Shown: positions 34,036-43,652 of the stretch, piece after piece
How positions within the stretch are numbered: position 1 is the first letter of the stretch
Layout of the letters: every line of letters begins with the position of its first letter
DNA from: Ancylobacter sonchi
GTDB taxonomy: Bacteria > Pseudomonadota > Alphaproteobacteria > Rhizobiales > Xanthobacteraceae
NCBI RefSeq assembly: GCF_018390695.1
Contig: NZ_JAHBGF010000046.1
Span: 124,001-188,000, forward strand
Reading direction: 5' to 3'
DNA: 64,000 nucleotides
The notes under the pieces: generated by a model
Seen by the model: the letters and a program-made list of their open reading frames with translations, nothing else
Told to the model about the DNA's origin: nothing
Databases searched by the model: none
Position numbers and translations under genes: made by a program

Positions 34036-34383
34036 ATGGCCGGTTTCATCTACAAGATATCCCCGCGCGGGGCATGGGTGCAGGCCGAGGCGGCCGGCCG
34101 GTTCGACGGCGCGCCCGTCGACCTCGCGGACGGCTTCATCCATTTCTCCACCGCCGCCCAGGCGCGCGAGACGGCCGCCAAGCATTTCGCCGGCCAGGCG
34201 GACCTCGTGCTGGCGGCGATTCGGGTCGACGCGCTCGATCCGGCGGCGCTGCGCTGGGAGCCCTCGCGCGGCGGCGACCTGTTCCCGCATCTCTACGCGC
34301 CGCTGCCGATGAGCGCGGTCGCCTTCGTCCGCGACCTGCCGCTCGGGCCGGACGGCATCCACCAGTTCGGAGAGCTCGCATGA
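34036..34383 (+). CDS. DUF952 family protein
   Basis: 115 aa. DUF952 blocks: IYKISPRGAWVQAEAAGRFD, DLADGFIHFSTAAQARETAA and FPHLYAPLPMSAV. Related to glutathione S-transferase-neighbouring small proteins of unknown function; cytoplasmic. Start 34036 (MAGFIYK) has GGGGA nearby; ATG at 34024 would add four residues. The stop overlaps the pyrD ATG (ATGA), so the pair is coupled, an arrangement common in Hyphomicrobiales. Confidence 0.88.
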   Translation: MAGFIYKISPRGAWVQAEAAGRFDGAPVDLADGFIHFSTAAQARETAAKHFAGQADLVLAAIRVDALDPAALRWEPSRGGDLFPHLYAPLPMSAVAFVRDLPLGPDGIHQFGELA

Positions 34384-35456
34384 GCGCCCTGCTCGACCTC
34401 GCCCTGCCGTTCGCGCGGATCCTCGATCCGGAGACGGCGCACCGGCTGACCGTGCGCGCGCTCGCCGCCCTGCCGGTACCGACGCCGGCGCCGGACGATC
34501 CCAACCTCGCGGTGCGGGCCTTCGGGCTCGACTTCCCGAACCCGGTGGGCCTCGCCGCCGGCTTCGACAAGGAGGCCGAGGTGCCCGACGCCATGCTGGG
34601 GCACGGCTTCGGCTTCGTCGAGGTCGGCACCATCACCCCGCGCCCGCAGCCGGGAAATCCGCGCCCGCGCAATTTCCGCCTCGTCGAGGACCGCGCGGTG
34701 ATCAATCGCTACGGCTTCAACAGCGGTGGCCAGATGCCGGCGCGCGAGCGGCTGCGACGGCGGCGCGCCCGGGGCGGCATCGTCGGGGTGAATGTCGGGG
34801 CCAACAAGGAGGCGCTGGACCGCATCGGCGACTATGCCTCGGGCGTCGAGGCCTTCGCCGACTATGCCAGCTATTTCACCGCCAACGTCTCCTCGCCGAA
34901 CACGCCGGGACTGCGCGACCTGCAGGAGGAGCGCGCGCTCGACGAACTGCTCGCCCGCATGCTGGAGGCCCGCGAGCGCTGGGCGCCCGGCGTGCCGCTG
35001 CTGCTGAAGATCGCCCCCGATCTTGCGCTCGCCCATCTCGACGCGGTGGTGCAGGTGGCGCGCCGCCGCAAGGTGGACGGGCTGATCGTCTCCAACACCA
35101 CCATCACCCGTCCGGCGACCCTGCGCGCGCCGCAGCGCAAGGAAACCGGCGGCCTGTCCGGTCGGCCGCTGTTTCCGCTGGCGACACGCATGCTGGCGGA
35201 GAGCTATGTGCGGGTGGAGGGCGCCTTCCCGCTGATCGGTGCTGGCGGCATCGACAGCCCGGAGGCGGCCATCGCCAAGATCGAGGCCGGAGCCAGCCTG
35301 ATCCAGCTCTATTCGGCGCTGGTCTATGAGGGGCTCGGCCTGGTCGGCCGGATCAAGCAGGGGCTCGCCGCCCATCTCGCGGCCGAGGATCGCTCGCTGT
35401 CCGAAGTGGTCGGCACGCGGGCGCGGACGCGCGTCGCCGAGCCGTTCCCCGGCTAG
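34380..35456 (+). CDS. pyrD: Dihydroorotate dehydrogenase (quinone), class 2
   Basis: 358 aa. It oxidises dihydroorotate to orotate with electrons to quinone at the inner membrane. Membrane-associating N-terminal helices are followed by the FMN barrel. Seen: NPVGLAAGFDKEAE, NRYGFNSGGQ, NVSSPNTPGLRDLQ (with the catalytic Ser), LLKIAPDL, SNTTITRP, GGLSGRPLF and IGAGGIDSPE, ending with QLYSALVYEGLGL. Start overlaps the DUF952 stop. The C terminus (EPFPG) is part of a 25-bp duplicated segment. Confidence 0.95.
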   Translation: MSALLDLALPFARILDPETAHRLTVRALAALPVPTPAPDDPNLAVRAFGLDFPNPVGLAAGFDKEAEVPDAMLGHGFGFVEVGTITPRPQPGNPRPRNFRLVEDRAVINRYGFNSGGQMPARERLRRRRARGGIVGVNVGANKEALDRIGDYASGVEAFADYASYFTANVSSPNTPGLRDLQEERALDELLARMLEARERWAPGVPLLLKIAPDLALAHLDAVVQVARRRKVDGLIVSNTTITRPATLRAPQRKETGGLSGRPLFPLATRMLAESYVRVEGAFPLIGAGGIDSPEAAIAKIEAGASLIQLYSALVYEGLGLVGRIKQGLAAHLAAEDRSLSEVVGTRARTRVAEPFPG

Positions 35457-35487
35457 GTCGGGCAAGCCGTTCCCCGGCTAGGTCGGG
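35441..35487. repeat. 22-bp direct duplication of the pyrD stop region
   Basis: The 22-bp segment from 35441 recurs exactly at 35466 (period 25 bp). It contains the pyrD TAG, so a second TAG appears in the +1 frame. The second copy also forms the last codons and TAG of the convergent MATE gene. Confidence 0.85.
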
Positions 35488-36809
35488 AAAGTGCGGCGGA
35501 TGAGCGCCGGCACGCGCAGCGCCTGCAGCAGGCCGCGCCCCGCCATGAAGGCGAGATAGGCGCACCACAGGCCGGTATTGCCGAAGGGACGGCCGATCCA
35601 CCAGGCGGCGAAAAACATCAGCGCGGCGCCGAACATCAGGTTGCGCATGTCGCGCGACCAGGTGGAGCCGGCATAGATGCCGTCATAGGCGAAGGCGGCG
35701 ACACCCATGACCGGGGTGAGCGCCGCCAGCGGCAGATAGGCCCGCGCCGCCTCGCGCACCTGCGGGTTGCTGGTGAGGGCGTCGACCACCGCGCCGCCGC
35801 CGAGCAGCAAGGCGAGCGTCGCCGGCACCGCGAAGCCGAAGCCCCAGAACAGCACCATGCCGACCGAGCGGCGGAAGCCGGCGCGGTCGCGGGCGCCGAC
35901 GCTCTGGCCGCAGATCTGCTCGGCGGCGGTGGAGAAACCGTCGAGGAAGAAGGCGGTGACCATCACCATGTTGTAGAGCACGGCATTGGCGGCCAGCGTC
36001 ACGTCGTCGGCCCGCGCGCCCTGGGCGGTGAAGAACAGCAGCACCAGCATCAGCACGCCGGTGCGGATCATGATGTCGCCATTGACGCCGATGGTCTCGA
36101 CGAGCCGGGCGCGGTCGAACAGCGTGGCGAGCGGCAGCCGCCAGCCCGGCCCGATCAGCCGGCGGGCGGCGACGAGCCCGGCCACGGTGCCGACTATCTC
36201 GGCGGCGACGTTGGCGAGCGCCGCGCCGGCGATGCCGTAATCCCAGTGCAGCACCAGCAGCAGGGTGAGCGCGGCGTTGATGCCGGCGATCACCACCTGC
36301 AGCCCGAGGCCGATATCGGTGCGGGCGATGCCCACCAGCCAGCCGAGCAGCGCGAAATTACCGATGGCGAACGGCGCCGAGAACACGCGGATCGAGAAAT
36401 ACACCGCGGCGGCGGTCGTGACCGCCTCGCTGGTGCCCATCAGCCGGAAGGCCAGCGCGCTGAGCGGCACATGGGCGAGGATGACGACGAGGCCGATGGC
36501 GGCGCACAGCACCAGCGCGCGGGCGAGGGCGGCGCGCACCTCCAGCGCGTCGCCGCGCCCGAGCGCCTGGGCGGTGAGCCCCGCCGTGCCCATGCGCAGC
36601 GAGCCGAACACCCAGAACAGGAAATCGAACAAGAGCGCCCCGACCGCCACCGCGCCGAGCAGCACGGCATCGCCGAGCCGCCCCACCGCCGCCGTGGCGA
36701 CGAGGCCGAGCAGCGGTGTCGTCATCTGCGCCAGCGTGGCCGGCAGGGCGATGGCGAGGAAGCGCCGGTGCGTGACCTCGATCCGGCCGGCGGCGGCGGT
36801 GAGGTTCAT
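35478..36809 (-). CDS. MATE family efflux transporter
   Basis: 443 aa, twelve membrane helices in two MatE halves, inner membrane Na+- or H+-coupled export of cations or drugs. Recognisable: LPATLAQMTTPLLGLVATAA, VGRLGDAVLLGAVAVG, SLRMGTAGLTAQALG, and in the second half LDGFSTAAEQICGQSVGARD. The type is closest to the DinF-like branch; substrate unknown. The 3' end is convergent with pyrD and lies in the duplicated segment. It is probably transcribed with the DUF6460 gene upstream (3-bp gap). Confidence 0.92.
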   Translation of the reverse strand: MNLTAAAGRIEVTHRRFLAIALPATLAQMTTPLLGLVATAAVGRLGDAVLLGAVAVGALLFDFLFWVFGSLRMGTAGLTAQALGRGDALEVRAALARALVLCAAIGLVVILAHVPLSALAFRLMGTSEAVTTAAAVYFSIRVFSAPFAIGNFALLGWLVGIARTDIGLGLQVVIAGINAALTLLLVLHWDYGIAGAALANVAAEIVGTVAGLVAARRLIGPGWRLPLATLFDRARLVETIGVNGDIMIRTGVLMLVLLFFTAQGARADDVTLAANAVLYNMVMVTAFFLDGFSTAAEQICGQSVGARDRAGFRRSVGMVLFWGFGFAVPATLALLLGGGAVVDALTSNPQVREAARAYLPLAALTPVMGVAAFAYDGIYAGSTWSRDMRNLMFGAALMFFAAWWIGRPFGNTGLWCAYLAFMAGRGLLQALRVPALIRRTFPT

Positions 36810-36812
36810 GGC

Positions 36813-37082
36813 CTATTTGCCGCGCTGGGCGACGCGCATGATGAGCCAGAGCGGCACCACCACCACCGCGCCGAGCAGGAAGTAGCGCCAGAGCTTCTCG
36901 ACCGCCTCGAAACCGAAGCCGAACAGGCCGTGGACGAGGCGTTGCAGGCTTTCGAGGATGTTGAGCGGATCGAGGCCGAGGGCGCTCATGATCACGCCGA
37001 TGACCACGGACAGGATGACGAGGCGCACCAGCACCCAGAGCGGCGAGCCGCCCATCAGCCGCGAGATCTGGTTGTCGGACAT
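36813..37082 (-). CDS. DUF6460 small membrane protein
   Basis: 89 aa. Two membrane segments (about residues 17-38, LVRLVILSVVIGVIMSALGL, and 65-84, WRYFLLGAVVVVPLWLIMRV) separated by LNILESLQRLVHGLFGFGFE. This matches the short Hyphomicrobiales DUF6460 family of unknown function. Start ATG at 37082 (MSDNQISRLMGG) has GGGAG 10 nt upstream; upstream extensions run into the ligase repeat region. It sits between ligase and MATE on the same strand. Confidence 0.82.
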   Translation of the reverse strand: MSDNQISRLMGGSPLWVLVRLVILSVVIGVIMSALGLDPLNILESLQRLVHGLFGFGFEAVEKLWRYFLLGAVVVVPLWLIMRVAQRGK

Positions 37083-37101
37083 GGAATCGGCACTCCCCAT
37101 T

Positions 37102-38910
37102 TCAGGTCGCATCCCTATCACGCCGGGCAGCACGGCGGGAGGCGGGCGGCGCCGCCCCGCCGTCACCATCGCCCGCGCCTTCACCCGCGCCTTCACCCGC
37201 GCCTTCACCCGCGCCTTCACCCGCGCCTTCACCTGCGCCTTCACCTGCGCCTTCACCTTCTTGGCGCAGCAGCGCCTCGAGGGTCGCGAGCCGGTCGGCC
37301 TCGCCGGGCGGCTTGTCCCAGCGCAGCCGGGCGATGCGCGGGAAGCGCATGGCGACGCCGGAGCGGTGGCGGGCGGAGCGGGCGAGGCCCTCGAACGCCA
37401 CTTCCAGCACCAGCCCTTCGGTTGCGGTGTGCACGACTTCCCGCACAGGTCCGAAGCGGTTCACCGTGTGGCGGCGCACGAAGCGGTCGATCTCGGCGAG
37501 CTCGGCGTCGGTGAAGCCGAAATAGGCCTTGCCGACCGGCACCAGCTCACCCTCGCCGGCGTTCTCACCAGTCCAGACGCCGAATGTGTAGTCGGAATAG
37601 AAGGATGACCGCTTGCCGTGGCCGCGCTGGGCATACATCAGCACCGCGTCGACATTGTGCGGATCGCGCTTCCACTTCCACCACGGCCCCTTCGGCCGGC
37701 CGGGCACATAGGGGCTGTCGGCGCGCTTGAGCATCACGCCTTCCACCGCCTCGGCATCCGGGCCGGCGCCGTGGCCGGCCGGGTCGGCGCGGGCGGCGGT
37801 CAGTTCCTCCCATGTGGAGAAGGGCACCAGCGGCGAGAGGTCGAGCCGTCCATCGGCCGGTTGGGCGGCGATCAGCGCCTCCAGCCGGGCGCGACGGGCG
37901 TCGAAGGGTTCTTCGCGCACGTCCTCGGTGCCGTCGACCAAGAGGTCATAGGCGCGGATATGCGCCGGGAATTCGGCGATGAGCTTCGCCGACACCACTT
38001 TGCGGTTCAGACGCTGCTGGAGGACGTTGAAGGACTGCACGCGGCCCTCGCGCAGGATCAGCAATTCGCCGTCCACCGCGCCCTCGAAGGCAAGCGCGTC
38101 CGCAAGATCGGGGAAGGCGCCGGTGATGTCCTCGCCGGTACGGCTGTAGAGCCGGGTGGCGGGATGGCCATCCACTGTGTGCGCCCGCACCGCCTGGATG
38201 CGGATGCCGTCCCATTTCCACTCGGCGCGGAACTCCTGCGGGACAAGGTTGTCCCGGTCCGCTTCCTCCAGGGGGTGGGCGAGCATCACCGGGCGGAACG
38301 GCGTCGGGTCGGAGGTCTCCGGCCGCTCGCCGCGGCCCTCCGCCCAGGCGAACAGCTCGGCATAGGGCGGCGACAGGCCGGGCCAGACCAGCTCGATGTC
38401 GTCGGGTGCGAGAGTGCCGAGCGCCGCCACCGCCGTCTTGGCGAGCCGGGCCGAGACGCCGATGCGCAGCGAGCCAGTGATCAGCTTCAACAGCGCCCAG
38501 CGGCCGGTCTCGTCCAGCCGGTCGAGCAGGCCGGCGAGCACCGCATGCATCTCGCTGCGGCCCATATGGGTGAGGGTGTCGACGACGGCGGCGAGGGATG
38601 GCGAGGGCGTCGGGAGGCCGGCCTCCTCCGGCTTTGGCAGCGCCGGCCACATCAGCGCGACCGTCTCGGAGAGGTCGCCGACATAGTCATAGGACAGCGC
38701 GAACAGCACCGGGTCGGTGCGCTCGGCAATCAGCTGGCGGATCAGCCCCGGCTTGGCGTTGCGGAACGACAGCGCGCCGGTGAGCGCCGCCAGCGCGAAG
38801 CCGCGGTCCGGGTCCGGCACGTGGCGGAAGTAATCGGCGATCAGCCTTATCTTGCCGTTGCGGCGCGGCTCATAGGCGAGGCGGTCGATAAGGGCGGCGA
38901 AGCGGTTCAC
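37102..38910 (-). CDS. ATP-dependent DNA ligase of the ligase-associated damage response cluster
   Basis: 602 aa. The adenylation motif KxDG is in EWKWDGIRIQAVRA (about residue 231). The other ligase motifs, SRTGEDITGAFPDL, VDGELLILREG, EGVMLKRADSPYVPGRPKGPWWKWK (in pieces), and the OB fold follow; the N-terminal domain (RLAYEPRRNGKIRLIADYFR) is that of the cisplatin-response ligases. The start GTG at 38910 overlaps the exonuclease stop by 4 bp. The C terminus ends in seven or more GEGA units from a 12-bp repeat. It acts in repair, presumably not replication. Confidence 0.92.
   Translation of the reverse strand: MNRFAALIDRLAYEPRRNGKIRLIADYFRHVPDPDRGFALAALTGALSFRNAKPGLIRQLIAERTDPVLFALSYDYVGDLSETVALMWPALPKPEEAGLPTPSPSLAAVVDTLTHMGRSEMHAVLAGLLDRLDETGRWALLKLITGSLRIGVSARLAKTAVAALGTLAPDDIELVWPGLSPPYAELFAWAEGRGERPETSDPTPFRPVMLAHPLEEADRDNLVPQEFRAEWKWDGIRIQAVRAHTVDGHPATRLYSRTGEDITGAFPDLADALAFEGAVDGELLILREGRVQSFNVLQQRLNRKVVSAKLIAEFPAHIRAYDLLVDGTEDVREEPFDARRARLEALIAAQPADGRLDLSPLVPFSTWEELTAARADPAGHGAGPDAEAVEGVMLKRADSPYVPGRPKGPWWKWKRDPHNVDAVLMYAQRGHGKRSSFYSDYTFGVWTGENAGEGELVPVGKAYFGFTDAELAEIDRFVRRHTVNRFGPVREVVHTATEGLVLEVAFEGLARSARHRSGVAMRFPRIARLRWDKPPGEADRLATLEALLRQEGEGAGEGAGEGAGEGAGEGAGEGAGEGAGDGDGGAAPPASRRAARRDRDAT
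37175..37258. repeat. 12-bp microsatellite in the ligase C terminus, 7 units
   Basis: Seven units of GCGCCTTCACCC or GCGCCTTCACCT at 12-bp steps; on the minus strand they encode a GEGA repeat. The first four units are identical. Confidence 0.92.
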
Positions 38911-40034
38911 GATGCGCTTCCCTTGAGGCTTCCCTCGGGACTTCCTCCCGCACCGTCCTCCGCCGCCGGCGGGGTGGCCGGGGCGGCGCCGCTCTCCGCT
39001 TCCTCCTCGCCATAGCCAACGAGGTGCAGCGGGCGGGCGGCCAGCCCGGCCTGGCCGGCCCAATGGACGAGGGCGTCCTCCTGGCCGTGCGTCACCCAGA
39101 GTTCCGCGCAGCCGGTGGCGAGGATGGCGTGCTGCAGGTCGTCCCAGTCGGCATGGTCGGAGACGACCAGCGGCAGTTCGACACCATGCTGGCGGGCGCG
39201 GGCGCGGATGCGCATCCAGCCCGAGGCGAAGGCGGTGACCGGATCGGCGAAGCGCCGCGACCAGACTTCCGCGAGCGAGCCGGGCGGTGCGATCACCACC
39301 GCGCCGGGCAGCTCCGAAGGCTGGGCGTCGCGGGCAGGCTTCACCGGGCCGAGCGCGATGCCCTGGCTCTCATAATAGGCCGTGAGCCGCTCCATGGCGC
39401 CGTGCAAGAGGATCGGCCGGTCGTGTCCGGCGGCACGCAACAGCGCGATCACCCGCTGCGCCTTGCCGAGCGCATAGGCGCCGACGATGTGGGTGCGCTC
39501 GGGAAACAGGGCGAGCGAAGAGGTGAGCTTGGCCGTCTCCTCCATCGGGTCGGGATGGCGGAACACCGGCAGGCCGAAGGTCGCCTCGGAGATGAACACG
39601 TCGCAGGCGACCGGCTCGAAGGGCGTGCAGGTGGGATCGCTGCCGGGCTTGTAGTCGCCGGAGGCGACGATGCGGCAGCCGTCCTTTTCCACCCGGATCT
39701 GCGCCGAGCCGAGGATATGGCCGGCCGGGAAGAACGTGACCTTGACGCCGGAGACCTCCACCGTCTCGCCATAGGAAATCGCCTGCGTCTGGCCGGCGAA
39801 ATCCTCGCCGTAGCGGATCGCCATGATGTCGAGCGTCTGGCGCGTGGCCAGTACCGCGCCATGGCCGGCGCGGGCATGGTCGGAATGGCCGTGGGTGACG
39901 AGCGCGCGCGGCACCGGCCGGGTCGGATCGATGAAGAAATCGCCGGCAGGCGAATAGAGCCCGCGCGGCGTCGGGCGCAGCAGGTCTTCCGGGCGCAGGG
40001 TGGAAGGCGCGGTAGAACGCTCCGTCGAATTCAT
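38907..40034 (-). CDS. Ligase-associated DNA exonuclease (metallo-beta-lactamase / beta-CASP-like)
   Basis: 375 aa. The metal-binding motif HxHxDH is in LVTHGHSDHARAGHG (about residues 47-61), with further ligands in FFPAGHILGSAQI, IVASGDYKPGSDP and VVSDHADWDDL. The Cys-rich PVACDVFISEATFGLP block marks the ligase-associated exonuclease family. It is thought to process DNA ends before the ligase, whose gene overlaps its 3' end by 4 bp. Start ATG at 40034. Confidence 0.92.
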   Translation of the reverse strand: MNSTERSTAPSTLRPEDLLRPTPRGLYSPAGDFFIDPTRPVPRALVTHGHSDHARAGHGAVLATRQTLDIMAIRYGEDFAGQTQAISYGETVEVSGVKVTFFPAGHILGSAQIRVEKDGCRIVASGDYKPGSDPTCTPFEPVACDVFISEATFGLPVFRHPDPMEETAKLTSSLALFPERTHIVGAYALGKAQRVIALLRAAGHDRPILLHGAMERLTAYYESQGIALGPVKPARDAQPSELPGAVVIAPPGSLAEVWSRRFADPVTAFASGWMRIRARARQHGVELPLVVSDHADWDDLQHAILATGCAELWVTHGQEDALVHWAGQAGLAARPLHLVGYGEEEAESGAAPATPPAAEDGAGGSPEGSLKGSAS

Positions 40035-40126
40035 GGGCCTTGCGAAACTCTCTTACCAAGCGGCGTCGGGAAGGATATAGGGCGTCGCCCCGCGATTTGC
40101 CGACCCCTCGGCTACAGAGACCTCCC

Positions 40127-41056
40127 ATGGCTGGCGTCCCGCTTTTCCTGTCGTCCGGCGATCCCACCCTCGATCGCCGCATCGACTGGGCGCGCTCGCT
40201 GATGGCCGAGGGCAATGCCGCCGACGCGGCGGCGCTGCTCAACGAGGTGGCCGGGCGGGCGCCGGACTTCCTGCCCGGCTGGTTCCTGCTCGGCGAGGCG
40301 CGCGAAGCGCTGGGTGACACGGTCGGTGCCGGCGACGCCTATGCCCGTGCCCGCGCGCTCGATCCCGAGGACCGGCTCGGCGCGGTGCTGCGGCTCGCCC
40401 GGCTGGGTCGGAGCGACGTGCCGGAGATGAGCGCCGCCTATGTGCGCACCCTGTTCGACCAGTATGCCGAGCGCTTCGACAAGGCACTGGAGCGGCTCGA
40501 CTATCGTGGGCCGGAGCTGATCCATGGCGTGCTGGCGGCGGCCTGCGACGGGCTGGGCCGGCCGTTCGCCTTCGCCCGCGCCCATGATCTCGGCTGCGGC
40601 ACCGGCCTTGTCGGGGGGCGGCTCTTCGACCAGGTCGGCGAGATCGACGGGGTGGACCTCTCGCCCAACATGATCGCGCTCGCCCGGGCCCGCGGCGTCT
40701 ATGCGCGGCTGGTGGCCGGCGACATGGTGGACTATCTGCGCGAGGTGCCGGCGCGCGAGGCCGATCTCGTCTTCGCCGGCGACGCCTTCTGCTATCTCGG
40801 CGATCTCGTCCCGGTGCTCGTCGAAAGCCGGCGGGTGCTGGAGGAAGGCGGGCTGCTCGCCTTCACCGTCGAGACCCATCAAGGCGAGGGCATCCTGCTG
40901 CGCGATACGCTGCGCTATGCGCATGGGGAGGCCTATGTGCGCGGGGCGCTGGCGACGGCGGGCCTCGCCCTCTTGTCCTGTGCCACGGCTTCCACCCGCA
41001 CCGAGAAGGGCGCGCCGGTGCCCGGCCTCGTCATCGCGGCGATGCGGGCGACGTAG
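40127..41056 (+). CDS. TPR-containing class I SAM methyltransferase
   Basis: 309 aa. An N-terminal TPR-like part (about residues 10-85, EGNAADAAALLNEVAGRAPD, FLLGEAREALGDTVGAGDAY) is followed by the motif VRTLFDQYAERFDKALERLD and a Rossmann methyltransferase (motif I AHDLGCGTGLVGG at about 154, motif II EIDGVDLSPNMIALAR, motif IV EADLVFAGDAFCYLGDL). The substrate is unknown; a protein target is plausible for a TPR fusion. It lies inside the ligase-associated damage response cluster, first on the plus strand, 64 bp before the helicase. Start ATG 40127 has weak GAGA. Confidence 0.87.
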   Translation: MAGVPLFLSSGDPTLDRRIDWARSLMAEGNAADAAALLNEVAGRAPDFLPGWFLLGEAREALGDTVGAGDAYARARALDPEDRLGAVLRLARLGRSDVPEMSAAYVRTLFDQYAERFDKALERLDYRGPELIHGVLAAACDGLGRPFAFARAHDLGCGTGLVGGRLFDQVGEIDGVDLSPNMIALARARGVYARLVAGDMVDYLREVPAREADLVFAGDAFCYLGDLVPVLVESRRVLEEGGLLAFTVETHQGEGILLRDTLRYAHGEAYVRGALATAGLALLSCATASTRTEKGAPVPGLVIAAMRAT

Positions 41057-41120
41057 TCTTTTCGACCGATGTTCCCGTTTTGCCCTCGCTTTTCCGGCGG
41101 AACGCGCTAGCCTCTCGCCT

Positions 41121-43652
41121 GTGACCGTCCTCGACCGCCAGAGCGCTACCGATCTGCCCGAGCCGTTCCGCAGCTGGTTCGCCAGCCGCGGCTGGGCGCC
41201 GCGTGCGCATCAGCTCGCCTTGCTGGAGCGGGCGCGGCAGGGGCGCTCGACGCTGTTGATCGCCCCCACCGGCGCCGGCAAGACGCTGGCCGGTTTCCTG
41301 CCGACGCTGGTCGAGCTCGCCGAGCGGCCGCGCAACCGCAACACTCCGCGCCCACCGGGGCTGCATACGCTCTACATCTCGCCGCTGAAGGCGCTGGCGG
41401 TCGACGTCGCCCGCAATCTGGAGCGGCCGGCGGAAGAGATGCGGCTCCCCATCCGCATCGAGACCCGCACCGGCGACACGCCGGCCTCGCGGCGCCAGCG
41501 CCAGCGCCGCGACCCGCCGGACATCTTGCTCACCACGCCCGAGCAGATCGCGCTGCTGCTCGCCTCCGCCGACGCGCCGCATCTGTTCGGCGAGCTCCGG
41601 CGCATCGTGCTCGACGAGCTGCACGCGCTGGCCGGCTCCAAGCGCGGCGACCTGCTGAGCCTCGGCCTCGCCCGCATCCGCGCGCTGGCACCGGAGGCGC
41701 AGACGGTCGGCCTCTCGGCGACGGTGGCCGATCCCGATACGCTGCGCCGCTGGCTGGTGCCGCAAAATTCTCGTGAAGAATCTGGCGGGGACGGCGAGAT
41801 GGGCGATCTCGTCATCGCCGAGGCCGGGGCGGCACCGGAACTCTCTATGCTCGACAGCGTGGCGCATGTGCCTTGGGCCGGGCACACGGCGAAGCATTCC
41901 TTGAGCGAAATCTACGCGCTGATAACGGCCAACACCACGACGCTGGTGTTCGTGAACACCCGCATGCAGGCGGAGCTGCTGTTCCAGGAACTGTGGCACA
42001 TCAACGAGTTGAACCTTCCCATCGCCCTGCATCACGGCTCGCTGGACGTGTCGCAGCGCCGGCGTGTCGAGGCGGCGATGGGCGAGGGGCGGCTCAAGGC
42101 GGTGGTGTGCACCTCTTCGCTCGACCTCGGCATCGACTGGGGGGCGGTGGATCTCGTCATCAATGTCGGGGCGCCGAAGGGCTCCTCGCGCCTCATGCAG
42201 CGGATCGGCCGCGCCAATCACCGGCTCGACGAGCCCTCGCGCGCCGTTCTGGTGCCGGCCAACCGCTTCGAGGTGCTGGAATGCCGCGCGGCGATGGAGG
42301 CGGTGCGCGCCGGGGCACAGGACGGCGCCGTGGAGCGCTCCGGCGCGCTCGACGTGCTCGCTCAGCATGTGCTCGGCATGGCCTGCGCCGGTCCGTTCGA
42401 CGCCGACGCGCTCTATGAGGAGATCTGCTCGGCCGAACCCTATTCCGCCTTGCCGCGCAAGGACTTCGACGACGTGCTGGCCTTCGACGCGACGGGAGGC
42501 TATGCGCTGCGCGCCTATGAGCGCTTCGCCCGCATCCGCCAGATGAAGGATGGCCGCTGGCGGGTGGCCAATCCGATGGTGGCGCAGCAATACCGGCTCA
42601 ATGTCGGCACCATCGTCGAGGCGACCATGCTGAAGGTGCGCCTCGTCGGTGGGAAAGCGCGGTATGGCGGGCGAGTGCTCGGCGAAGTGGAGGAGTATTT
42701 CGTCGAGACGATGAGCCCCGGCGATACCTTTGTCTTCGCAGGGGAAATCCTCGAATACCGCGCCATCGTCGAGGACACCGTGCTGGTGGTGCGCTCGCAC
42801 GCCAAGGAGCCGAAAGTGCCGTCCTATGAGGGCGGCAAGTTCCCGCTCTCCACCTTCCTCGCCGCCGGCGTGCGGGCGATGCTGGCCGATCCGGCGCGCT
42901 GGAAGAGCCTGCCCGCCCAGGTGCGCGAGTGGCTGGAAATCCAGCGCTGGCGCTCCAGGCTGCCGGGGCGTGAGGACCTGCTGGTCGAGACCTTTCCGCG
43001 CGGCGGGCGGCATTATCTCGTCGCCTATCCCTTCGAGGGGCGGCTCGCCCACCAGACGCTCGGCATGCTGCTGACGCGGCGGCTGGAGCGGGCGAGGCTC
43101 AAGCCGCTCGGCTTCGTCGCCAACGACTATGCGCTTGCGATCTATGGCATTTCCGATCTTTCGCTGGCCATCCGGCAGGGCCGGCTCGACCTTGGCGATC
43201 TGTTCGACGCCGACATGCTGGGCGACGATCTGGAGGCGTGGCTGGCGGAGGCGGCGCTGATGAAGCGCACCTTCCGCCAATGCGCCATCATCGCCGGGCT
43301 GATCGAGCGGCGCTTTCCCGGCAAGGAGAAGAATTCCCGGCAGGTGACGATGTCGACCGACCTCGTTTACGACGTATTGCGCGCGCATGAGCCCGACCAT
43401 GTGCTGCTGCGCGCCGCCCGGCAGGACGCCGCCACCGGGCTGATGGACCTCAAGCGGCTTTCCGGCATGCTGATGCGCATCCGCGGGCGAATCGACCATG
43501 TCGAACTCGATCGGGTGTCGCCGCTGGCGGTGCCGGTGATGCTGGAGATCGGCCGCGAAATGGTCGGCGGCGAGGCGGCGGACGCGCTGCTGGCGGAAGC
43601 CGAGGACGAACTGGTCGAGGAGGCGATGCGTGGCGATCACCGCGTGCAGTGA
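41121..43652 (+). CDS. Ligase-associated DEXH-box DNA helicase (Lhr-like)
   Basis: 843 aa. Walker A APTGAGKTLAG (about 48), DEXH box LDELHALAGSKRGD (about 166), SAT motif GLSATV, and in RecA2 VFVNTRMQAE, ALHHGSL, VVCTSSLDLGIDWGAVD and QRIGRANHR. The long Lhr-core C-terminal part follows (DUF1998-free). This is the short Lhr form that travels with the ligase, exonuclease and PdeM. Start GTG 41121 is chosen to give FRSWFASRGW at the N terminus; no good ribosome site. It overlaps pdeM by 23 bp. Confidence 0.93.
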   Translation: MTVLDRQSATDLPEPFRSWFASRGWAPRAHQLALLERARQGRSTLLIAPTGAGKTLAGFLPTLVELAERPRNRNTPRPPGLHTLYISPLKALAVDVARNLERPAEEMRLPIRIETRTGDTPASRRQRQRRDPPDILLTTPEQIALLLASADAPHLFGELRRIVLDELHALAGSKRGDLLSLGLARIRALAPEAQTVGLSATVADPDTLRRWLVPQNSREESGGDGEMGDLVIAEAGAAPELSMLDSVAHVPWAGHTAKHSLSEIYALITANTTTLVFVNTRMQAELLFQELWHINELNLPIALHHGSLDVSQRRRVEAAMGEGRLKAVVCTSSLDLGIDWGAVDLVINVGAPKGSSRLMQRIGRANHRLDEPSRAVLVPANRFEVLECRAAMEAVRAGAQDGAVERSGALDVLAQHVLGMACAGPFDADALYEEICSAEPYSALPRKDFDDVLAFDATGGYALRAYERFARIRQMKDGRWRVANPMVAQQYRLNVGTIVEATMLKVRLVGGKARYGGRVLGEVEEYFVETMSPGDTFVFAGEILEYRAIVEDTVLVVRSHAKEPKVPSYEGGKFPLSTFLAAGVRAMLADPARWKSLPAQVREWLEIQRWRSRLPGREDLLVETFPRGGRHYLVAYPFEGRLAHQTLGMLLTRRLERARLKPLGFVANDYALAIYGISDLSLAIRQGRLDLGDLFDADMLGDDLEAWLAEAALMKRTFRQCAIIAGLIERRFPGKEKNSRQVTMSTDLVYDVLRAHEPDHVLLRAARQDAATGLMDLKRLSGMLMRIRGRIDHVELDRVSPLAVPVMLEIGREMVGGEAADALLAEAEDELVEEAMRGDHRVQ

